This document shows positions 22,848 through 33,054 of a stretch of 64,000 nucleotides of DNA, piece by piece. The stretch is from Agrocybe praecox. Lineage: Eukaryota > Basidiomycota > Agaricomycetes > Agaricales > Agrocybaceae. A model generated the notes under the pieces. The model searched no databases and was not told where the DNA came from. It worked only from the letters and a program-made list of their open reading frames with translations. Numbering within the stretch: the first letter of the stretch is position 1; every line of letters starts with the position of its first letter. A program made the translations under genes and the position numbers. The stretch covers positions 3,844,001 to 3,908,000 of the forward strand of contig OZ024842.1 in assembly GCA_964017145.1 (NCBI GenBank), read 5' to 3'.

Positions 22848-23346
22848 TATGGTTCAGTAAGGGTTAGCACGCTTTCGACCTCACTCTCCGAACGTGAAGC
22901 TGAGCCAGCTGTACTAATGTACATGTTGAATTAGCCAGACTGACGCGATTTTCGGTTATTAAGGGCCCCTTTCTCACGTCTAGGGAATATCTTATCTTAT
23001 CTGATTTATAGTGGCGGACATTTAAATCCCGGTAATTTCCGGTTTAGACGCGAGTACCGCCAACGCACTGGCGCTGACCACTATTCGGCAAGTATATGTT
23101 ACTAAAGGTATGGTAGAAGAACCCGTAAGACCACACGTTATATAGCCTAAAGAAAATTTGAATAATATCATGCCCAAAAATATTGATCTTATATAATTTT
23201 AGCCGAGGATATTACAAAGGTGCCTGCCATCTGTGTACATGCTTTGCTCGCTCCGGACATCGACTCAACCTTCCAAGTGATGTTAAAAAACACATATCCT
23301 TGGCACCCAGTCTGACATTCAGTGGCATCAACAAGTTGGAGAATGA
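22848..23346. other. Intergenic region
   Basis: No supported gene in this 499-bp stretch. It must carry the promoter of the carrier gene and the 3' end of the upstream LPMO gene, since both lie on the minus strand. Confidence 0.5.
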
Positions 23347-24862
23347 CTAAGTCAAGAAAATGTCCGTTTGAGCGCCTAATTTACACACACACCGCTTCAG
23401 CAAAATAAGGAGATTATGAGCCAAAATTACCAACCATTTCGAAAGCCCATCTTTGCATTATAAGTCGGCGACTTTGGCTGTCCGGACAGGTCATTTCCAG
23501 AAACGAATACGTTATTTCCCTCGAGCTGGTTCCAGTAGATCATCTGTTGGGTGAGAAGAACAATTCAATTGTATGATATAAGAATGCCAAGCAAATAACG
23601 ACGCACCTGCTTGGCTCCTGACACACAGTTCTGATGGTTACCCTCGCACCACACTGGAGGAACTGCTGTAGAAACTACAGTTGAACCAGGGCGTCCAGTG
23701 ACGCGGCATCGAAACGGTAACATGTACATGTTTGGCTCTCCGCAACCATTTGGGACCTTACACAATGAAAAAAGTTAGGAGAACTCGCATAATGTATCTG
23801 CTGATTAGTCAAAGACTTACCCATCCCCACTAAGATGTACGATTAGAAAATGATCATAAAGGCAAAGTAATTAGGCGTACCGCACAGATACAGCCTTCGG
23901 GTGGACATGCAGGTAGATTTGGTACTTTGTAAGTTGCCAGTCTAAACCACGGCGTACTATAGGGGAATCAGATGAGAGATAACCTCGAGAACATGCACAA
24001 TCATACTGATAAAGAACTGTAAAAATGACCAAGTTATCTTGCGTTACTTGATCTAATTCAGAAACGTAGGAAATAGCGAATGCAGTTCCAGCGGCCATAG
24101 TCTTATTTTGTGTATGAACTAGAAATATATTGGTATTTAGTAGTAACTATCGAAGGTGGTGTATATACACCTACTGTTGTGGTTGGATATGCAGTCGCTA
24201 CCGTCGTTTTTGCCATCCCGAGTAACGCCCAAGCCTGGGTGTGCTTGTCCGTCTGGATACAGTCCTGTCCTCGAGCCACCGTATGAAAGGGTTGTGAAGG
24301 CGCGGTTGGTGGCCATTTCCACGGTAAATTCACCATTGGCAGGTCTCATTTATAAAAATAATTGTGCTTAGATTTGTAGGGAGCTTGTTTAGTGATAAAC
24401 TTACAGTTCAAGAAAGTCACCAGGCGTGGGTGGGAATTCATCGCACTACGTAGATCATTAAGTCATATGTCTAATAACATCTGGTATCGAGACCTTACCT
24501 TGTTACTGTGATGAAACCACCAATTAACCTGCGACATCTAGTAGGTAGAAGCCTATTAGCGACTTAAAAGTGAAGGGAAAGGTTTGATACCTTATACAGT
24601 GGCTGTACCGCTGCATTTGCGTTCTGATCGTCAACACCAGACGTCGTCCCGTTCACGCAATACATTCCTAAGCATCGGATGAGAAAGAGTGCCAAATTTG
24701 ACATTTTACGGAAAGCATACCTTTGCTCCACGGTGCAATATGAGCGCCTACTTGTACCAGCACTCGAGGATACAAGAGGGCCAGTGTGATGAAAATGTAC
24801 GTGGCTCGATGGTTGTTACTAGGTTTCGGGACGTAACTGTAGCCGATCTCTGAAATCGTCAT
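23347..24862 (-). CDS. AA14-type lytic polysaccharide monooxygenase, copy A
   Basis: The product is likely a secreted copper LPMO of family AA14, reported to act on xylan bound to cellulose. Eleven exons (24721-24862, 24591-24667, 24499-24528, 24405-24445, 24175-24344, 24007-24118, 23881-23956, 23821-23829, 23607-23756, 23435-23543, 23347-23375) total 314 residues plus stop. A signal peptide of about 40 residues ends ...LVQVGA just before [11 protein letters not shown], so cleavage would expose the N-terminal copper-ligand His. A second His lies in NHNIHTQNKT at about mature residue 115. A candidate axial Tyr lies in GCGEPNMYM at about mature residue 190. Their spacing is close to the His99/Tyr176 pair that I recall for a characterised AA14. 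A 9-nt exon (23821-23829) encodes Trp-Gly-Trp. The protein ends right after GAQTDIFLT, with no tail. Confidence 0.78.
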
Positions 24863-25897
24863 TATAGCGCAGAAATTTGTCGAAGGCTATTAAATCGCTT
24901 GAGAACCGCAGGAGGGAATGCAGAAACGACGAGAACTGTTTCTGTTAAATAGTCGCTGACGCTACAATATAGGTCCTCTAGCCGGAAAGGACGCGTATAG
25001 TTGCTGTAGTCATGGGGGACACATACTCATGTGTAAATATCTATGACCTCAAGTCAAACTGTGCAAGACCTCTAGAGACTCCCTAAGTGCAGTTCTCACC
25101 TTCTGCCGATTCACCTAGACGTACTAGCCTTCGAAAACTTCTGCAGATCAATGCATACGTGTCAATTGCGTATCCAGTGACCTAATGCTAGGCCAATCAG
25201 TAGCCATTGGTCGAGCCTCTACCCTTCCATCAATGTGATGGTTGATCTAGTTGAACTTGTGCAGAGTGCACCTCTCCTTGTATACGGGTTGCGCGCATAT
25301 AGTTTGGTGACTCCTTTCAAGGTACTCAATTGAGGCTGTTGTGATAGTACACTAGATAATAGAGGCACACATGCAAATATTTGACACCATATCTTTCACA
25401 TGACGAATATCAGGAAACAAATGGACGTTTGGCGCTAGTAGATAGGACTAGATAAGACTAAGTAGATTAATTATTTTAAGATTGGCCGAAGCGCCGGCTC
25501 TCAGCGGCATATAATGTCAGCTAAAAATAAGTGCCTTATGGACATTTATCAAAACTTGGTTGTGAACCACTCACGACCAAGTTACAAAGCAGGAGTTAAA
25601 CTACTACATCAGAGAACAACAAATAAAGTTCGTAAGAGACATAGAGGTCTTGTACCAGACTCCTGGGAACCCACTGACGGGTGGAGTATGTATAACTTAT
25701 TAGTTTCCGAAATTTATATAGAAGAAATGCATAGATGATGGGGCGCATAGAATTCTACAGATTTTTTTACTACAACAATATAATTCAACAGGGGACAGGA
25801 AAAAAGGTGCAACTACAAAATAAAGGAAAGCTCCAACAATATACATCAAATTGTGTACATATCAAGTTAAAACTGTATTCAGAAAACAAACTTGAGA
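24863..25897. other. Intergenic region between the two LPMO genes
   Basis: About 1 kb with no supported gene. A short direct-repeat tract of TAGATA/ACTAGATAAGACTA-like units lies at about 25435-25470. Short open frames here (for example 25514-25738) match nothing and lack splice or motif support. Confidence 0.45.
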
Positions 25898-27574
25898 TTA
25901 GATAAAAGCTCTCACGCATAGTGCTAATATGGCGAGAAGAATGTCATGGGATTGGATGTCGTTCTTCAAAGCTTTGGACTTGACTGGAGTTGTACTGGAA
26001 GGTAATGCAGGAGTAATTTCTGTAGCAGTTGCTGATCCAGGAGTAGAGAAAATATCGGTCTGAGCACCTGATGGTTTTGAACTTGGTCAAATATTTTTTA
26101 CAAACAAGTAAAGCGCAAGACGGTACCTTCTTTGAAACCCATCCTCATATTATAACCAGGAGATTTCGGTTGTCCCGACATATCGTTTCCGGAAACAACT
26201 ACATTGTTTCCTTCTAGCTGATGCCAATAAATCAGCTTACAGGGAAGGTCACGTAAGTATAGTTGACACGGCTCAGACCATAGAAATCACCTACCTGTCG
26301 AGAACCCGATGAGCAGTTTGTACTATTGTCTTCACACCACGTGGGAGGGATAGCTTTGGCGACGACAGCTGAACCAGTTGTTCCGGTTACGCGGCAACGA
26401 TAAGGGAGCATGTACATATTTGGCTCGCCACAACCGTTAGCCACCTTTTTCTTCTGTGTGAGATGATTCTTGGTGCGACATAAACTGAACAGAACTCACC
26501 CATCCCCACTACAGAGAAATCAAAATCTTATAAGGCTGGTCAGAGACGCCCGGAGGTTGATAACACGTACTGCACAAATGCAACCTTGTGGTTCAGGACA
26601 TGCAGGGAGATTGGGTACCTGGTAGGTCGCCAATCTTCTCCAAGGCGTACTGCAAATTACTGGTTGATAAAACAATAAAAAGATAATGGAATGAACATAC
26701 TGATATAGTACAGTGAAAACGACCAAGTTTTCTTCGGTGACTTGAATTAAGTCGGAAACATACGAAATAGCGAACGCTGTCCCCGCTGCCATTGTTTCAT
26801 TTTGTGTATGTACTGGTAGAACGAGGGATTATTTCTAGGCACAGCGGGAGGTAGCAGATATATATACGAACTATTAGGGTTGGTTATGCAATCATCTCCG
26901 GGAGCCTTGCCTTCTTGCGTGATTCCTAATCCCGGGTCCTGTTCGCCACCTGTGTAAAGTCCCGCGCGAGTACCGTTGTAGGAAAGAGTCGTGAAGGCGC
27001 GATTTACAGCAAGCTCAACAGTGAATTCACCATTAGCTGGGCTAGTAAAATGACACCACGAAGTTGTATTATAAAAAAGGATAAGATAAAAGAGATGATA
27101 CTTACAGCTCTAGAAAATCTCCGGGTGCGGGCGGAAATTGATCGCACTACGATTAAAATAAAATTTGACATAAAGATATCAAGCAACACTGAGATTTTGT
27201 CCCTTACCATATTCGAATGATGAAACCACCAATCTGTTTTGTTCAACTAGAGATAATTCAGTAAAAAGAGAATTTTTGAATTCACATTAGGTACCATGTA
27301 TAGAGGTTGAGTCGCTGAGTTAGTGTCTTGGTCTTCCATCCCAGGATTTGTACCATTCAAGCAATACATCCCTGACATTTTTGTAATTAGATAGATGCCC
27401 CAATCGAATAAGAGATGATGTACCTTTGTGCCACGGCGCAACATGTGCGTTTACAGGCGATACAAGGTGCTGGACTACGACCGCGATAAAACTTAACCTC
27501 CAAACAAACACAAGACGATGGACATGGAAGAAGCGGTGACTGCGCTCAGTTCCAGCAGAGACAGTCATTCTCAT
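25898..27574 (-). CDS. AA14-type lytic polysaccharide monooxygenase, copy B, with C-terminal extension
   Basis: This is a paralogue of the gene at 23347-24862 on the same strand. Start ATG is at 27574, with an in-frame ATG at 27568. The signal peptide ends ...HLVSPVNA before [11 protein letters not shown], again exposing an N-terminal His. The gene has [22 protein letters not shown], the [19 protein letters not shown] block with the second His, [13 protein letters not shown], a 9-nt Trp-Gly-Trp exon at 26500-26508, and [17 protein letters not shown]. After GAQTDIF it continues for about 45 residues: a Ser/Thr/Pro-rich stretch ([19 protein letters not shown]) and then a hydrophobic end ([14 protein letters not shown]). 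That pattern resembles a GPI-anchor signal and is absent from copy A. Total length is about 355 residues. Tandem duplication followed by divergence of localisation is inferred. Confidence 0.76.
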
Positions 27575-28732
27575 CGAGGTTGAGAAGAGGAAACCTAGAT
27601 GCTGAGTCGCCTGGACCTATTACAAAAAGATGCTGAGGCGGAAGAAAGTAAAGGTTAGGTGGCGGACGGACAGTGAGATTTGCTTACAACGACACAATAG
27701 GGTCGCAGAATGTCAGCAACTTTGAGAATTGGGCTGTGGTGCCTGTCATCCACGCAGCTACCCTTGGCCTTTAAGACTACTGCTGAATGTTGGAACGTTT
27801 TGACCTAAACTGACATGATTGAGGAGTAATCTATCCCAGATGGTTGATAACGAGATATCTACACGAGGACGCGGATGAGGCCCATCGGCAAGCTTTCGGT
27901 TGTAAGACCTATTCGGGCTGACGACATGCAACCGTAGTGATCGAGGAACTATCGCTGTTCTGTCATTGGTGCCAGAGGGTGCCGAAGGAGTGCGCTTGGA
28001 CCCCAGTATGTCCCTGGCGGTGTTGGCACCTGTCGAAGGGCGATAAAGAGGCAAAACAAGGCAAGGGTCAGCTGGAATCGAAGTAGGAAAAGCAAGGACC
28101 TGTGAGGATAATGGTTCTCATTCATGGAAATCCGGGGTAGTATTAATGGGCGCCTATGATAACTATTATCAACTGTCTGCATCATGCCAACAATGAAAAA
28201 CTGAGCTGAATTTGCACCCTCGACAAGATCAGCACCCTCATACCTTAGCGTTTTCATCATATTTGATCCCTGATTGGGACGCAAAGCAAAGCGGCGTTTA
28301 CTTCCAACTCTGCGCATTAACCACGTACTAGCACAGGTGTACTCGACTCTCATAAAAGTTGACAGCCGTTCCAGTTCATATGTTGTCATGGCATCGGGGT
28401 CGCGGCATGTAGTCAGATAGTCGGACACGAGGAGTACAGAACTGGTCTCGTCAAAAAAACATGACAGGAATAAAACGCTACAAAAATGACACAAAGCGGA
28501 GCCGTTGGATACATTTAAACTTCGTGGTCATCCCTGGCCTGACAGTTAAGCTGAGGCACATACCGATCGGTGACGAGGACCAAGTCCCGGTCCTAAACAA
28601 GATCTTGTTAAGCCTGATTTCCTCAGTTGGCTCGGGCTGACGCAAATTATTCTTTTGATTTTAAGTAGAAAGAGATTGATCATAGGAGTGGTACATGGAG
28701 TAGGACCAGATCAGCATTATATCCATTTGTAT
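27575..28732. other. Intergenic region, possibly holding an unrecognised minus-strand gene fragment
   Basis: A 181-codon open frame (27949-28494, minus) contains one hydrophobic stretch (LLFLLRFQLTLALFCLFIAL) and otherwise matches no family I know. A second open frame, 27758-28054, overlaps it in another phase. With no recognisable motif or clear splice structure, I leave this as an uncertain relic or chance frame. Confidence 0.3.
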
Positions 28733-31244
28733 TCAGTGCTGATCCTGTATAGGATAATCATAGATAATGTTTGCCGGGCTTCTACACAGTGGGGATTAGT
28801 GCACGCAACAATGCGATGAAGAAAAGTCGGCGCACCTCTTCTCAGTTCCCTGATAGATATGATAGAGATCAGATTTAACTCCTTGGGATCAACACCACAC
28901 CCATATGAATAAACTCACGTTCTCCTTCCAAGCAACTAGAGCCTTCAGCTCCGTCAGGCCGAAGAGAAGTACAATCTCATAGTCGACTTCGTAATACGTC
29001 TTGCCTGAAGGGTTCAACTTTGGCTTAAGGCGGAGGTGGGAGAGGTCTACTGAGATAGAACACAACTTGACAAATTTGACTGATAAAGACGACCGTCAGA
29101 CGAAGTATGTTTCAAGGGCAACGAAGACCAACGCACATGGATCCAGATCTTTCCATCTAGGCTGCTCAAGAGCACCCTCGTAGCACCATACAGAGGCAGA
29201 GAACATCTTGAAATCCGACAAATTATAAGAGGCCTGCCTGAACCGTGATTTGAATTCTTTGTCCTCTGACACTTTTACGTTCTGTGGTATCAATATCAGT
29301 ATCTAAATTATAAGGCAAAAGATAATGATCGACTACCTTGGGGAGAACCACAGCAAAATTATCGGGAAGTCTTGTCTCTCCAGATACACAAACAAATTTA
29401 GTCCCCGATCGTTTTACGTGTTCGATATCTTTTTTATTGTATAAGACGCTGCATAAGGACCCGTAGGTCACCTTGGAAACACGAGTCCGAACGAAATGGT
29501 CAAGATAGAACGATACTGCTCCATAGGATACAGCCTTGTCTCTGTAATGGTTTCCCTTAGAACGACGACAGTCATGGTAATATTTTCAGAAAATAACTGA
29601 CCTGTGCTCTTCTGGTCGGAAAATATTTAGCGTTGGATCTGTTCTGACTAAAACCTCGGATACGGAATTAAAAAGCCAGTCGCTGGAGGAAAATCCACCA
29701 ACAAAAACTACATGCTAATATATACAATGAGCATCCATTTCCGAGATAGAATGAACCTATGCGCAAAAGACCACGTACGACGATCATGTTGCGCGAGGTG
29801 CTCCTTTGATCCAGGACAGCGCGAATTATGCTTGTGACTGATGGGTAGAAAAAGCGTGCTACGTCCGTTCTGCGACCAAAACTGTGAGATGAAATCAGGA
29901 TCATTCGAATGGTGATAACTCACCCTTCAAGTTTCAACTGGCCGAGCTGGATATTGTGTTCTATGTCTATATCCCTGGCAGAACCAAACTTCACGTATTG
30001 GGGTGCTTGATCATCCCTAAATCTGAGTTTGGTCGATCGATCGAAGCAACGTGTAATGTGGTCCAAGTCTCCGTGGAATTGTGATTCTTTGAGATATTCT
30101 GAACGAAGAACATCATTAGCTATAAGATGCAGAAAAAGGACAAGCGATATTGACTATCAAAAAATGATTTTGCTTCCATGTTGACAAACACAGAACCATA
30201 AAGCAAGCCTGACAAAGAGGCGTTAGCATTTCAAGATTAATCAGCCTGATTCCATGAACCAACATTGGGAAGCTGCGATCTCCTCGAATACTTTCTTTTC
30301 CGACTTAGGATCTTGCCTGTGGGCACTAACGTCGATGGTGCCACCCCCAGCATCTACTACGACAACACCTTCGCCAACCTGACAAAATATTTCAGGAAGG
30401 AATACAGCAAAAAGTCATGAAACTGACCCGCGCTTTAGAAAGAATGCCCGACTGAATAGCAAAGTGGAGGCTGGCTTCACCTTCTGACACGAATGAGATG
30501 CGTTTGTGATGAACAGCAGTGTCGCTGATCAAGCCTGCTTTAACAACTGCTTGGCGCATTTGAGATTGTTCCTTCCCATCCCAACCGTTGGGATGAGATA
30601 AAACAAAGTCGATGTCATTTTTGATTGAGTCCCATATGCTAGCTCCGCCCGAGTGGCTTTCTTGGATATAATTACGCGCACAATCATACAAGTATTTGAG
30701 AAAATCGGCGAAGACGTCGACAGCCTGTTTATTGGGCGGAAGCGAAGGCAGACTCTCTATGGCTTGTGGTCCGCTTGTGTGGGAAGAGTAAAGATGTAAC
30801 TTGAACCTGCTAGATGTCAGGAGTCATTCGGGCATGGAAAGTAACGAAACATTACCATTCAGCCTTGGTCCATTTACCCAATGCAGCATCAATTTCTATT
30901 CCGTCGTATGTGGTTTCTCCTCCTATAGCACATACATTTCCCTGGGGGTCGTAATATACCACTGTCGGTACTTTGCTAAAGCTCTTTTCTTGAGAAGGAA
31001 ATCTTGAACCTATCACTCAGAAGACGAGCATCATGAAGGAGTAGAATACAAACCTTGTGACACCTTTGATTTCGGGAATCTGTCCTGGATCGAGAATGCT
31101 AAGCAAGGGTTAGAGACTCATCATGAGAAATTAAAAAGAGCGAAATTGCCTGTAGGATACACCGCTAAATGTCGTCCCAATGTCAAATGCAAGAACTAGT
31201 TTGCGTGTCTTCCCAATGTAGACCGAGCGACTTGGGGGTGTCAT
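28733..31244 (-). CDS. HSPA12-like Hsp70 ATPase, Hsp70L-2
   Basis: This is a paralogue of Hsp70L-1 and Hsp70L-3. Start is ATG 31244 (MTPPSRSVYIGKTRKLVL). Motifs visible through the exons are phosphate-1 LAFDIGTTFSGVSY, DFVLSHPNGWDGKEQSQMRQ, SFVSEGEASLHFAIQSG, phosphate-2 VVVVDAGGGTIDVS, VVFVGGFSSSDWLF and KAVSYGAVSFYLDHFV. The C-terminal block is SGKTYYEVDYEIVLLFGLTE followed by LKALVAWKEN. A 14-nt exon (GTEKR) and a last exon reading RSPANIIYDYPIQDQH complete the frame to the TGA at 28733-28735. All exons examined are open, so it appears intact. Unlike the other two copies it is not paired with a coiled-coil gene. Its divergent neighbour is rex4, with 271 bp between ATGs. Function is unknown beyond ATPase-fold membership. 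Confidence 0.85.
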
Positions 31245-31515
31245 TGAGACGACTCAGCATGAGTGGTAGTCGCATCTTCGTTCTTAAATGACCTTTCTTA
31301 TCTGGGAAGGCACCTGCTGGAGGCACGGGCGCTAAAAGAACGATGGTGAAGAAAAGTGGAGAAGAACTTGGGGAATCCGCGATAACCGAGGCTTTTTACG
31401 TAAGGCATAATTTCCTTTTTCGAGTGGCTCTTTTCACACTTTGAGGCAAGTCTACCTTCTTCCACTTCAGACACCACCAATAGTTACGGATCTGGAAAGA
31501 TCTTATAGCGCGACG
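31245..31515. promoter_or_regulatory. Divergent promoter region of Hsp70L-2 and rex4
   Basis: The 271 bp between the two start codons must hold both promoters. I see no strong TATA box or palindromic operator. Confidence 0.45.
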
Positions 31516-33054
31516 ATGTCGGCAGGACCTTCAAAAGTAAAGGGTAAATCCATTAAATCCACGGCGTCAATGAACTGGCTTAACCTTCAAAAGGTGAGGA
31601 ATTCATATTTATATACCAAGAACTTCATGTAATTGACCTGCAGGATTCTAGCAACTCAAAACTGACACTAAGAAATCAGCCACAAGAAATGACTCGGAAG
31701 AAGACCCACATTCCCAGCCATCCAAAAAACGGCAGAAGCTGAACAGTGGGCTCGCGAGGAATAAGTCTACCAAATTATCCATTTCATCGAATCGCTCGGA
31801 ATCCCCTCCTTCGCAACCACCTCCATCAGTAGAACTTTCGCCTGCACGCGTCGTGTCTCAAACTGGTGCTGAGCTGAAGAATGGTGAATCCATTGCTGCG
31901 TTGCAGGAAATGGTTCTAGGCCACATGGAATATACAGAGAATCACAAATTGTACGCGCTTCTTAATCCCGCTGACCTGCCTTTCTTATCTGTTCTCGCAG
32001 ACCAGGAAAATATCTTGCCCTTGACTGTGAGATGGTTGGACTTGGCATAGATGGTGCTGAGTCTTCCCTGGCTCGCGTCAGTATGGTCAATTTCTACGGA
32101 GCAGTCATTATGGACGAATTTGTGAGGCAAAAAGAACGCGTCGTAGATTACAGGACTCAATGGAGTGGCATCAGGCCGTCCGATATGGTGCACGGTAGGT
32201 CACGCCACTTCGGCTATACTGTTATAATGCGACTAATATCTGTTGCCCTTAGCTAAACCCTTCGAAGAGGTACAGAAGAAAGTGGCAGACTTGCTAAAAG
32301 ACAGAATAATGGTAGCACATGCCGTTCAAAATGATCTTAAGGTACACACCCCAACTGATGCTTTTTGTACGATAATGTCTTACAACACATTTATTTCCAG
32401 GCTCTTTTACTTTCCCATCCTCGTCCCCAAATTCGAGATACCCAGTATTATGCGCATAAATTTCAGCTATGCAAAACGAAGCGTGTTGCCCTTCGTAACC
32501 TTGTCAAGCAAGAAATTGGCTTAACGATTCAAACTGGCGAGCATTCTAGTGTAAGCACATATATATTGTATAGCATTACCATTCACATAGTAAGATCGCA
32601 GGTAACTGACGCTAGAGCAACTATGGCCGTATATCGGTTGCATAAAAAACAATGGGAGAAAAACAGTCGTCCCCTGAACTTACCCACCTCAAAGTCAACA
32701 ACATCCTCTTCTTTATCTAGCAAAAGAAAGGAAACGGGCGATGCTTCCGACTCCGACTTTGACTCTGATGACGACGAGGAAGAAACAGAGTCTGCTAAAT
32801 TCACAGCCTCAAAAACTGTTCACAGTGCCAAGACGAAAGGCAAAATGAAAGCTACGTCAGGTTTTCCCGGAGGTGGAAGAAAGGGCGTTAGTTTAGGACT
32901 CTCAACAGACATTCGTCGATCGGGGACTATTTCCAAAGGATCGCATGGAGCACAACCAACAAAAGCAAAGTCGGATTGGTGGAAGCAACTGCCGGGCAGC
33001 ATTTCTTCTGCGGGCGGCTCAAAAGGTTCTATTACTGTTGGAAAACCTAGGTGA
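31516..33054 (+). CDS. rex4: Rex4-like RNA 3'-5' exonuclease (DEDDh)
   Basis: The product resembles Rex4, a nuclear DEDDh exonuclease involved in pre-rRNA processing (ITS1). Six exons (31516-31593, 31652-31950, 32001-32194, 32253-32341, 32401-32550, 32602-33054) total 420 residues plus stop. The basic N-terminus has the family's MNWLNLQK segment. The exonuclease core shows motif I LALDCEMVG (Asp and Glu), ARVSMVNFYGAVIMDEFV, motif II MVAHAVQNDLKAL (Asp), RDTQYY, and motif III SSVTDARATMAVYRLHKKQW (Asp). The C-terminal tail is long, low-complexity and basic/acidic (DFDSDDDEEETESAKF), typical of nucleolar proteins. With utp20 at the left edge, this gives two rRNA-maturation genes in the window, but they are too far apart to imply co-regulation. 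Confidence 0.9.

Noticed and set aside
27949..28494. 181-codon minus-strand open frame
   Set aside because: No recognisable motif beyond one hydrophobic stretch, no convincing splice partners, and an overlapping frame of similar quality. Kept only as a note in the intergenic entry.
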